A DNA stretch of 64,000 bases from assembly GCA_001051155.2 (NCBI GenBank), contig JYIP02000003.1, positions 1,550,001 to 1,614,000 of the forward strand. The letters run 5' to 3'. Under the pieces are notes generated by a model. That model searched no databases, was not told the origin of the DNA, and saw nothing but the letters and a program-made list of their open reading frames with translations. This DNA comes from Chrysoporthe austroafricana (Eukaryota; Ascomycota; Sordariomycetes; Diaporthales; Cryphonectriaceae). Below are positions 23,491 through 33,050 of this stretch, piece after piece (the stretch's first letter is position 1; every line of letters begins with the position of its first letter). Both the position numbers and the translations under genes were made by a program.

Positions 23491-23610
23491 GCATTCACAG
23501 GCATCATATTTAGGGGCGTCACGTTCACGGGTTTCACGCTCACAGGTGTCACGCTCACGGACCTCGCGTTCACAGGCCTCGCATTCGTAGGCTTTGCGTT
23601 CACCGGTTTT
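23491..23610 (+). repeat. 15-bp minisatellite, eight units, reading as pentapeptide repeats
   Basis: Eight imperfect 15-bp units of the type gcgttcacaggcctc lie head to tail. Translated in the frame of the downstream ATG at 23620 they give units such as TFTGF, TLTGV, TLTDL, AFTGL, AFVGF and AFTGF. That is a five-residue period with L/F, then T/V, then G/D, close to the A(D/N)LxG rule of pentapeptide-repeat proteins. The frame is open from about 23368 through the repeat into the membrane-protein gene, but contains no ATG before 23620. The first copy of the tandem pair has no counterpart. Confidence 0.75.
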
Positions 23611-23619
23611 GCATCACCA

Positions 23620-24195
23620 ATGGCACCTCTCCCAGCTGCTGAAAGCCAGCCTGCATTTAATCCTACAATCTATCATCGCAAACAGGTTTTCCAATATCCC
23701 AGCAACCACTACATCCACAATCGCGACCGCGTTACCCGCATCTACAACTGGCTGGCCCTTACCCTTCGGCTACAACACAGGTATGATTCTGGAGATTACG
23801 AAGAGTCCCAGGGCGAGTCTGATCACGAGCCCCAGGAGAATCCTCAGAGCAGTACTCTACGCTCCTCACTCGGTGTCATGATGCCGCAATACATCATCCC
23901 TGCCTGGGACCGCATCTCGTCTCAGCCGCAGACTGTCGCTTGCAACCAGAACCAGATAAACATTCGTCTTGATGATAGTATCCAGCACAAAGTAAACGTA
24001 TTCAACAACAGTGGCCAGATCACGCTTCGATTTGGTGCGGAGCGGACCGCCAATGGAATGAGATCATGTCTCATAATATGCGTTACCATAGTCGCTCTGA
24101 TCATCATCTTCTTTGTGGCCCTGCGCCTCGTTTTGACGCCTGAGAGTGTGGAGGCCATCAAGGCTCTTACAGAGCTATGGAGGTCCAACCATTGA
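23620..24195 (+). CDS. second copy of the tandem membrane-protein pair
   Basis: An intact 191-aa frame starting MAPLPAAESQPAF. It has a polar Gln/Asn/His-rich N-domain (residues 1-145) and one transmembrane helix near the C-terminus (SCLIICVTIVALIIIFFVAL). The short tail SVEAIKALTELWRSNH is basic to neutral. The predicted topology is tail-anchored or single-pass. It is paralogous to 22022-22650, with matching 3' flanks that include the sequence tgtatgtaaacccca. The open frame extends 5' through the pentapeptide-like repeat, so the true start may lie in an unrecognised upstream exon. No known domain; function unknown. Confidence 0.6.
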   Translation: MAPLPAAESQPAFNPTIYHRKQVFQYPSNHYIHNRDRVTRIYNWLALTLRLQHRYDSGDYEESQGESDHEPQENPQSSTLRSSLGVMMPQYIIPAWDRISSQPQTVACNQNQINIRLDDSIQHKVNVFNNSGQITLRFGAERTANGMRSCLIICVTIVALIIIFFVALRLVLTPESVEAIKALTELWRSNH

Positions 24196-26139
24196 CGGAA
24201 CTCCTACCCTGGGCACTGTATGTAAACCCCAGCCCCTCTTCCCACGGCAAAGATGATAGACTTCTCTCATCTCTTATGAACTCATAAACCACCAGTCTGA
24301 AGATCAGCAACTAACTAGAGCAAAGCACAGGCCTTTTCCTTCTTCCTCCTCCTGCTGTTTTCTCATCTAGCACCAGTCAACATACGAGTCTCTTGAGAAA
24401 GAAAATTGGGGAGCAGGGATATTTTGAAAGGGATGACTGTCAGATTGAGAGGCTGTGGCTCATTGGTGTGAATAAAACCTTCAGGTAATCCTAGGCAAAC
24501 AAGACAAGGGATCAACGAGTTTCGGGTATTCCGGCCCCTCGTTATACATTTCTTGCAGGAATAGGTGTGCCAGTATCTCTGCTCTAGCTAGACATGACAA
24601 TCACACACCAAATCATAGAGTCTCGTATGTGTGACTTATCAGGTTTATGTTAGCAACTTGGTTCAGGGGACTACCCATAATATCTTGCGCAATCAGGAAG
24701 CCTTGTATGTATCAATGATTATCAGCAGTAAAGCTACTTAAGAACCATGCTTGGATCGATGACTGAAGAGCTGTGGAGAAAGCTATCTGCACTGAAGACC
24801 CCTATATATCCAGTTCCTTAAACTTTGCTCATCTGGCTCACTTAGTGATCCAGATGATTCGACTCCATCCCAGTGATACGTCCCTAAATTCCTAACCCTG
24901 GGTTCCCGTAAGTAGTTGTCCTGGTAGAAGAGCAGACACTGTGTTCTAACGATAAGCTCGGCTGAGTTGGTGGGCTGACTATTAGCTCAAGTGCTTGACA
25001 TGGGTTTTGTCTCGGTGATAGACCGGATAACGGGCCAGCCGTCGCATTTTGACCTCTACGCGTGGACCGCGGTAAGATAGTCTCTGTCGCCCACGCAATC
25101 GACTCCTTTCACCAGCTCAACCCCAAAGATGCTGCGGATCACAGCAAAAGGATATTTTGCCACCAACATACTTTCTCTGTCTCGGCGCTTTCGATTTCTG
25201 GAAGGACATCGGGAAGCATACCAATACGAAGTACTACAAGGAACAGCTTTAGCCCCTTTCCTCGACCCTTTCCTATGCGACCGCTCCGGCGCGAAGAGTC
25301 TCTGGACCAAATACTAAGACTAGCTCAATAATGCGGACATGTATACGAATAATACGTACCAAAGGCTATACTGCTGCCTGTTAGGCTGCAGGACGTTCGA
25401 AGTTGTCTCCTATCTTCAGACTAGCCCGTGCACTTTATATGAAGTTTCAATGAAACTTCTAGATTTATCACTTCCTTTAAGCCAGAAGCAACTTATACCT
25501 TTTCACTGCACTCGTGTTTTTCTTCGAATTAACAGTAATTTACAATAATTATTCTCACTTCCGCTTATATTCCCATTGATCACAATACTAGCGGTGTTAT
25601 CGCAGTAATATCAATCTACTAAAGGCTGGTGTATTGTTTGGCTAAGCTGCCATAGCTCCGCAAATTGAATTTGAACTTTTCCTTTATTTGTAGAAGTACG
25701 ACTGCTGAAGCCGCTCTGCTTCCTGCTGAAACTGACCTAGTTAGTACATTGGCCTAATATTCGGCAATGACGTGTGTTAGATGGGTCTGCAAATTTATTG
25801 TGGGAATAAGAATAATTAATGCTTCATTTATTCTTCATCGACCTTTTTCCGTCCTCGAGTTCTGCCAAACTAATTGCAGAGCGACAGAAGCTGCATCCAG
25901 ATTAGTTCGACTGTTGGGCTCATGTTATTGGAGCGGGGTTACATAGCTGATCAATGGGCTTGTTTCTTCTAGTACTAAGCTTTGTGACCATCTGCATTTT
26001 CACGTGCAAGCTGAAACGTACTCTCCCTCTTTTCAATCGACCGAGTTACCACTTACTGTGAATTACGGACTTTGAAAATCGTTTCGGAAGATCTTCTAAG
26101 CCTCCTTCTGCAACTAGCAGTACGTATACCAACACTACT
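24196..26139. other. intergenic in the accessory island
   Basis: About 1.9 kb. Around 25062-25331 three frames give protein-like text (for example FATNILSLSRRFRFLEGHRE) that may be another relic, but I cannot name it. The AT content rises from about 25450. Confidence 0.4.
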
Positions 26140-27654
26140 ATGTCAGTCAAGCTTTCGCCATATCTCTTCAGCGAGCTTGAACGCTATGTTGGCTCGGATC
26201 TCGATGTCCTAAATGAGCCGACCAATCCTCGCTTCCAGGGGCTCGCCAAGAGATGGTCTCATATCGATCGCCGGAGGCTATTGTGCTTCCTGAGTCGGAA
26301 GAGCAGGTACTGAAGACGATAAGTCACAGTTTGGTTGGCCTCCGGGAGCCATCCTTCCAACCGCTGATACTTTACCGCAGGCTACTTCGATTGTTTAGGC
26401 TTTATTGCCGTTTGTCACTAAGTCAGGCGACCATAGCAACTGGTCGATAATCGGAAACAATAGATTCGTTATCGATTGAAGCACATATTGTGGAATTGAG
26501 GTTCAGGTATAGGGGCAAATCGCGAAGCTTAAGGGCGGTCTCTTGTCGAAGTCGGTTGCTGCATACCTAGCTGATGCTAGCTACTTTGCTGGCATATCTC
26601 TCTGAGTCTGCTTTCGATATGCCTTGCGTATTCTGATTTGGCTTCTCAGCTATTGGTAATGGCATTCAGGTCGGGGCCATTCCTTCTTTCTTTAACAGTA
26701 GTGCTTCCATTACTACTTTACTAACTGGTTATAGGTCGGACCAGATATTAGCCGCTTATAGGATTGCTTTATAAGGACATTTGGTAAAATTTATATAAGA
26801 GAAAGAGCTAAGATTTCTCTATATAATCTATAGAACAGGCCAGTTCTTTGGCCTGGTTACCAAGCTTACTATTAAGATATGGTTTCTGCTTGAGCTCAGT
26901 AATAACCAAGGCGTAATCTAGAACAGACACTTTATCTTTCCTCTAGGCAGAGTACGAGAAATTGCAGAAGCGATAAAAGGCATTATGGACGATAAAAATA
27001 AAGCTATAGCTAGTCTTGTTATGACTGTCTGCCCGCCCCCGGCCCGCAAGCCTGTCCTGGTTATTGCTGGAAGGTCCATCGAAAATCCAGACAACGCCCA
27101 GGCCACCTTTGATAGCTGATAGTGGGCCTGTCCCGACAGCCGTGAGGCGCTAGAGGCGAAGGGTGGCTTCAAGACGTTTGGCACTGTTGGATTGCGACGT
27201 TTCGATATCGACAGATTTCTTAATACTGTAGACGTATGGAAGCGCTTTATGCAAGAATATCCGGATGCTACCAATACGGCCTATAATTCACAGTAGGACT
27301 CGCAGCTTCCGAGATAGCTCGCATTCGAATCTACGAACTCTCTATACGATATCAGATACTAGCAGTATATCCCGCAAGGCTACAAACCGCCGACGAACTC
27401 AGCTAACCCATCTTTCTCAGGAACAATATTATCTGGTATACGTATATGGCAAGTTACAAGAACGTAGCCGAGCTTAATGCCGAGTGTATTGCGATTTCGA
27501 GGGGCCAGATCAATCTGAGCATACCGACTTCCAGAATGCCACCCGAGATAACCCAATTGAGCTTCAATGCAGGGGATAGGGCAGGTTAGACATATTGCGG
27601 GAATTAAAGAAGCAGGATTCGAATAGAGTTTTTACCAGACAATTCCTAGACTAG
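26140..27654 (+). pseudogene. FAD-linked oxidase (BBE/6-hydroxynicotine-oxidase-like) relic
   Basis: A near full-length order of family landmarks can be read with many stops and shifts. It starts MSVKLSPYLFSELE (26140), then NPRFQGLAKRWSHIDR, AIVLPESEEQV, PFVTKSGDHSNWSIIGNNRF, GGLLSKSVAAYLADA, SITTLLTGYRSDQILAA, TGQFFGLVTKLTIK, RFLNTVDVWKRFMQEYPDA and the end ELKKQDSNRVFTRQFLD (stop 27652-27654). This is the PCMH-type FAD-binding domain followed by the substrate domain. Stops come mostly as TAG/TAA/TGA at former Trp/Gln/Arg codons, as expected from C-to-T mutation. It was probably once a secreted or pathway oxidase and is now non-functional. Confidence 0.75.
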
Positions 27655-28489
27655 GCTAGTTCGGAGAATAATTATTCGTTGCTAAGAGCGCGGCATCACT
27701 GCCAAATAGCACAATGAAATAAACTACAGATAATTCACGGGTATTTTCTATAAAACATTTGCCCACTTAGAAAAGAGTCGCGGACTTTCTTGGGCAGTAA
27801 GAATGGTTATAAGCGCATAATTGGGGGCGGGGCGAGGTGAAAGCTTTGTAATTTATAATGCATCGCGCAGGTCTAATATTTTGCTTCCTTCTGTAAATAT
27901 AAGCACCCGAAAAGTCTTTCATACCATCTTCTTTTTTTCTAATAGAACTATTGTATATATTCTCCTCCGAGATGGTCTTTGTGAGGAGGATAGTATATTA
28001 AGAGCAGTAGCGGTGCTAACCCCCCCCCCCCCGGTTGGGGACATAATATGTATCGCATCTCCGGTGGCCATTGCTTGATGTGACGCCTTTGGAATAGTTT
28101 ATGGGGCAGTGAGAACACGCATCCCGAACATTAAACTGCGGTCATGCAGTTCGTTGAGTGATCAGATCGACGCCATCCACTTGTTCCAACGAGGTACCGC
28201 GGATCGCATCTCAGCCTCTCAGGGGTCTTTCGTTTGTCATCATCCGCTCTATAATAGTAAGATAGAATGCTGAACAATGCGACAAAAGCGGTCTGAGGCA
28301 TATATCACACCACACACCCAGATGACATCAAAACAACTGGGATCCGCGCCGCCCTATCAGCAGAGAAAAACCAATAGGCTCTTAATATCTAGTTCAGTTG
28401 CGATCTCGTTTGATTGGTATGAACACAAACTTTAGCGGCATATATTATTACTACTTTCTTTCTTTGGTTTAGTAGTTGATGCAGATCCA
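27655..28489. other. intergenic with a poly-C tract
   Basis: A run of 13 C lies at 28020-28032 followed by ggttgggg. No gene is supported. Confidence 0.45.
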
Positions 28490-28605
28490 AATAAGAACGC
28501 AAGTGCAGAACTGGGAAACGAGGAACGGGGTGCGGAAACGGCAAAACGGAAACAGGCAAAAGCCGACGCCGCTATGATTCGAATATGAAGATATTCAAGT
28601 TCCAA
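28490..28605 (-). mobile_element. SINE-like tRNA-Ser-related repeat, copy B (5'-truncated)
   Basis: On the minus strand this has the 3' half of a tRNA-Ser (ATTCGAATCATAGCGGCGTC), followed by a non-tRNA body with CCGTTTTGCCGTTTCCGCAC and a TTCTGCACTT end. The same order, with about 65 bp of alignable body, is found 3' of the tRNA-Ser-like sequence at 29271-29352. A tRNA-related head plus a shared tRNA-unrelated tail is the hallmark of a SINE. I did not define the exact ends or any target-site duplication. Confidence 0.5.
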
Positions 28606-29189
28606 TCATAGAAGGTCTATGATATTCCAAGACAAGAAACGGAAAATGGGAAATTGTTAACACAAAACGAAAGACCGAAAACGAGAAACTGAAAATAGGG
28701 CCATAAAAGACCACTATGAACATCACGTCCAGCCTTGAGAAAGCAGAAAGTAGTGGAATTCGACATTCTAGTAGAATCCGGATTGTAACTAATCAGGCTA
28801 ATTCAGTCTCTCGGCTGCCTTGGCTTGAGTCTTCTTCCTTTTCACAAAATATAGTAAGTATTTAACAATTATCTAAGCCCTCCATTTGCAGCGTTGCGGG
28901 CCAAAGCCTTATCGGTCTACTAAGTATATATCAGTAGTAGCATCAGAGCCAGCTTTGCAGAGAGTATCAAAAGCCTGTTAGAAGATAGAGAGGCTGTTTA
29001 TCTGTACAAAGGAGCGCTATTAGTGAGACCTGCAGTGGCGCTATATCTAAACAGGACTAGAGGCATAGTGCATTACCAGAAGCTCGATAGGGAAACAGAG
29101 CCTCCGATCCTTTAGCAGCAAATGATAATACTACCTCCCTTCCTTAATCCAGTGCAATGCAGATGTCAGGAGAGGGATGAAAAGGATAA

Positions 29190-29352
29190 AGATACCTATA
29201 GGCTGTTAGTGCAGAAACAGAGAATGAGAAAAGGAAGTGGGGAAATGGCAAAACGGAAGGGGGCCAAAAACGACGCCGCCATGATTCGAACATGGGCCTC
29301 CGAAGAGAATAGATTTCTAGTCTATCGCATTAGACCGCTCTGCCACGGCGCC
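29190..29352 (-). mobile_element. SINE-like tRNA-Ser-related repeat, copy A (complete head)
   Basis: The head is the 82-nt tRNA-Ser-like sequence at 29352-29271 and the body runs to about 29190. The body shares CTTCCGTTTTGCCATTTCCC and a final TTTCTGCAC with copy B. A T5 run follows the head directly, which could stop Pol III at a plain tRNA. This unit may therefore be a true tRNA gene that seeded the family, or a master SINE copy. Confidence 0.5.
29271..29352 (-). tRNA. tRNA-Ser (AGA), possibly part of a SINE
   Basis: A full type II cloverleaf: acceptor GGCGCCG/CGGCGTC with discriminator G, anticodon stem ATAGA/TCTAT with loop CTAGAAA (anticodon AGA, reads UCU), long variable arm with CTC-TTCG-GAG, and T arm CCATG-TTCGAAT-CATGG. 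The length of 82 nt suits tRNA-Ser. No intron. TTTTT follows at once as a Pol III stop. The anticodon stem has A/T pairs in place of the more usual G/C pairs, which hints at drift or RIP-like change, so function is uncertain. Confidence 0.65.
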
Positions 29353-29497
29353 TGCTGATATCGACTATCTTTTACTTTAATTTATATATCCACTGTAAAG
29401 AGGTGGTCGCTGGCGAAACAGTGAAGCGATCCCCCCCCCCCCAACCTGTTTGATGTAAATATGGGCCTCGAAGCAAGGCTGTTCAAATAATGGAGTA

Positions 29498-30368
29498 ATG
29501 TGCGGAAATAGTATATGCCCGACATTGAATATATTCGACGATTCATGCAGCAGCAATAGGATCTCTGCTCGATCAAATTCCGAGGAACGCTCAATCACTC
29601 AAAGATCCGGAAGGACGCCTAGGCCTATTGTGGGCTGGTATTGCGGAGGTATATTCGGCATCTACAGCCGAAACTATTGCACGAAGATCACCTGTCATTT
29701 ACGATGTCGTCCGAAACCTTGGGAACCTCTTAAGTCCCTACAGCCGAGCTCAGCTTGAGCCCCTGGAGTTTTCCCACGGCATCTGGGCTGCTGGGGTCCT
29801 CGAGCAGATCTCCTGGTATAAGGAATGTAACGGAGATCTAGCACCTCGGCCCAGAGAGACGGGACACCCCTTCTGATTCTGGCTTAGTGTCGACGGCCAA
29901 ACCAAATCCTTCTTCGTTTCTGCATGGGCGAGAAAGGCTATCTACAATATGGCCTACTCCCCCTGGCGGCGGCCTCTGGCTACCGCGAATGCTAGCCCCA
30001 AGGGCCGGTTCCTCTACGCCGGCAGGACGCTAGTCGAAGTAGACCAATTTACCCTAACCAACTGCGATTGTCTATTAAAGGCTTTTTTGGACGGTTATGC
30101 CTCGTTGGACTAGGACTGCGAGGATGAGAAACAGAAAGCTCACGGAGGAACGGCCTACTTTGTGTGGCCGATCTGGGCGTACCTGGAGGACTATTCTTGT
30201 GATAAAGTGGATGTACAAGGGCTGCTGCTTCGCCAGGGCAAGGAGGAACAGGATCGATTTGTATGGTGCAGTTAGTTTGGCTATGAGTCTAGAGAAGGGA
30301 GGCAGAGCGGTTGCTTCAGGGACCTGGCCCAGGGTGTCAAGGTTGAGCACAAGTCTTTTGTCATTGAG
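29498..30368 (+). pseudogene. unidentified decayed gene
   Basis: Protein-like stretches on the plus strand are separated by stops and shifts: LWAGIAEVYSASTAETIARR, VVRNLGNLLSPYSRAQLEPL and FSHGIWAAGVLEQISWYKEC, then from about 30066 AFLDGYASLD, and after a TAG, GGTAYFVWPIWAYLEDYSCD. The composition and length suggest one former gene of more than 250 codons. I do not recognise the family. A T16-17 run follows at about 30390-30405. Confidence 0.35.
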
Positions 30369-30899
30369 TAATGGGGTTCATAGCGTTCCTTTTTTTTTTT
30401 TTTTTAATGTTTGTAGCTGTGCCTTGCGGCCCTTCTCTATTATAATAAACATACGGTCTCACCTCTAGATGTTGGCATTATGTAAGAGACCTTAGAAATC
30501 CCTACCGCTGAAACAATCGTGGCCAACGTTCTATTTAGCCTAGGCCCCCAGTAGGTCGGTGCTAGGTCAAGGAAAATTTTAGAACGAGAAGACAAGCCGA
30601 CAAGTCTCGTACTCCAACCAAAGAGCCATAGTGAGTGAACAAGAGAATATATTTTAATTTAAAGGCATTGGCGGAGGGGCGCGGAAAAGGGAGTTCTCTG
30701 AGCTGATGCTAACCTCGTTCTGGTTGGATGCAGCCCCTAGGTATCTTTGTCAAACCGACCCAGTAATTATATTCTAAAAATTTTAACAAGCACGACCGTC
30801 CGGCCTTATCCAACTACTCCGCAACGACCTTGGGATTTTAGGTACGGTGACGCCAGCCCCGTGGCTTACTCACGATGCCTTTACCTTTCGTACCCAAAT

Positions 30900-31661
30900 C
30901 GCAGCTGCTCTGGGCTGCTCTGGTCAAGTTTGCAAAGAGCGTAATGGAGGATCGATTGGAGAGAGACTCGGTAAAAACGGACGTCAGCTACTAGATGATC
31001 GAGGCGGAGCGGAGAAAGGGCGACACAGTCAGCATCAACAACCTCTACGGAGATGCATTGGCCGTCATCATCGCTGGTAGGTTAGTTATCCTTGGCAAGT
31101 AGCACAACCAGTAGCTAACAGAAGCAGCGTGTAGCGACGACCCTGATTTACACACTCAAAGAGCTCGCCAAGGACAAGAAGATGCAGGACAGAGTGCGCG
31201 CAGAGATCGACACGCTAAGCAAGTGGTACGACACCAAAAGCCTGATAGAACTGACCTGAATGCAATCTTGAACGAGGTCATGCGCCTGTACCCTGTTGCT
31301 CTAACAGGCAGCTTTACGGCGACGACAAACGAGCCCGTCACTATTGGCGATACTGTCATCCCACCATACACGACAACAGTAGCGCTGCAGTACACCATTA
31401 GTAGTAGTAGTCGCCGTAAGGCTAATCCCCCTCCCATGTTATTTGCCGCTAATAGAAACAGTTGAAAACGCTTTTTAGCGCGCCAGAGTTATGCCAGAAC
31501 GGTGGACAACCAGCCCGGAGATGATCAAAGACAAGCGCGCCTTTCTGTATCGTGATCTTAACAAAATCAAGCTGGATGGAAAGGCTCTGTCCGAACGTGG
31601 CCAGATCTTGAGCATCGCCGATTGTCTGCGTCGAGTATTCGTCGAATTTAACTCGAAATGA
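30900..31661 (+). pseudogene. cytochrome P450 relic (C-terminal half)
   Basis: Readable pieces follow P450 order. A helix H/I region (ALAVIIAG, interrupted by an intron-like gap, then TTLIYTLKELAKDKKMQD) comes first. The K-helix ExxR motif follows in LNAILNEVMRLYPVALTG, then VTIGDTVIPPYTTTVALQYT and PERWTTSPEMIKDKRAFL. The heme-binding loop FxxGxxxCxG should come next but is replaced by YRDLNKIKLDGKALSER, with no cysteine ligand. An in-frame TAG lies early (30991-30993). The N-terminal half is missing. It cannot make an active monooxygenase. The ExxR and PERW blocks make the family call firm. Confidence 0.7.
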
Positions 31662-31969
31662 TTCCGGTATTCCTGAAATATATAGACTTTTCACTTCATT
31701 TATCACGTCAAGGAAGCCTTGGTATCGCCGTTCCGCGACCTGGAATTCGGTTTTTGAGCCTCATTCATTTCTTTACAGAACCTTCTTTATTGGCTAATGA
31801 AGCCTTGTACTGAATCTAATATTCTCCAGGCTGCTGAATCCATACAAAAAAAAAAAGAAGGAAAAAATGAAAAACCTCGCAAACAAGCCTTACAAAAATA
31901 GAGCATTCCGACATCTTCTTTTCGAGACCGCTAAGCTGATACAGAACCAATATAGCCCACCAATCAAAA

Positions 31970-32238
31970 CAAAAGCTCTCTGCTAGTCAAGAGGCAGGAT
32001 TAGCCAAATGGGTTCTCTCTCAGGCCAAGCTAGGCTTTCCACTTATCCATTCAGAACTTAGGATTTTTGCGCAAAGAATCTTCGCTACTAAAGCAAATCC
32101 TGAGCTTCTAGGAAAGAAATGTGTTAATCTTTCTGAAAAGAAATTCAGGTATCAAAGCCCAAAGGGCTCGGAGAATTGCTTCAGCTCGGATTAATAGAAC
32201 AATAACAGAAGTAATCCAAGCTAGTTTCGTTTATTGAA
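31970..32238 (+). mobile_element. pogo/Fot1-like transposase relic (N-terminal HTH region)
   Basis: The frame at 31970 reads KLSASQEAGLAKWVLSQAKL, GFPLIHSELRIFAQRIFATK and NPELLGKKCVN. After a shift it continues IKAQRARRIASARINRTITE. This is the Tc5/CENP-B type DNA-binding region at the front of pogo-superfamily transposases (Fot1, Pot2, Tan1 in fungi). The DDE catalytic domain is not recognisable downstream, and terminal inverted repeats or a TA duplication were not found by eye. Confidence 0.6.
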
Positions 32239-33050
32239 TCTTCCTTATTCAACCAATCAAGCCAGCTAGCCGATAGAATATAGCGAACCAGAACTAGTGT
32301 CAGCACTTCATGCCAACTACTATGCCTAGAGCAGTAAGCTCAGACAATATGAACGTACATTACAATAAACGAAAGCTAAGCAGACTAGACTGTGCTTAGC
32401 ATTTGGCCAAATGTCGTTAATATAGGTAAGGCGAGAAAACTTAAGATATAAGGGCTTGTCGTCGAGAAACGGAGGTTTAGTTAGGGCTATAGGCCAACCT
32501 GATTGCGATGCTTTCGTCGTACAGTTCGCCGTATTTCCAGACATATACCTAGAGAATTGATATTTCGGTGACGGTTTCGCATCTAGGTAGAAATTAATTG
32601 AGGAGAAAATATCAGTCAATGCACCCCTTTTTTCGTAAATGGAAAGCTGTGGTCAAAGGTCTATCAACTTATAAGCCCAAAAAGGGAAAGGGTCTTTCGT
32701 AACACCATGCTCCTGCACTGCCCACTACAACCTTGGATGAGACGACGAAAAACTTTAACAATGTGCTGTCAGATATGCAAGGCTTGATACAGACTTAGTT
32801 AGTACACATCGATTTCATTTCCTACCGTTTGAATAACACCAGTTTCCCTGTTCGAGACTTTTTTTTTTTTGAAAAAAAAAAAAAAAAAACAACAGTGTAA
32901 TACTAGGGGTTTGCGGGAACAGTCTGTTACGCGATTCGCACCTAATCATAAATCTTCAATTTTAATCCGAAAACATTCTATTCGCCCATGCAATGTTCCT
33001 AGTATATTTAACTTGAAACGGGATCACACTCGTCCTGTCGCTGTACATGG
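32239..33050. other. intergenic, AT-rich, with a T12-G-A18 palindrome
   Basis: No gene supported. At 32859-32889, twelve T, one G and eighteen A form a homopolymer inverted repeat. A minus-strand open frame at 32619-32326 has no recognisable motif and may be transposon debris. Confidence 0.45.

Noticed and set aside
28020..29442. Two poly-C tracts as ends of one element
   Set aside because: The flanks differ (ggttgggg versus aacctg) and no inverted or direct terminal repeat links them.
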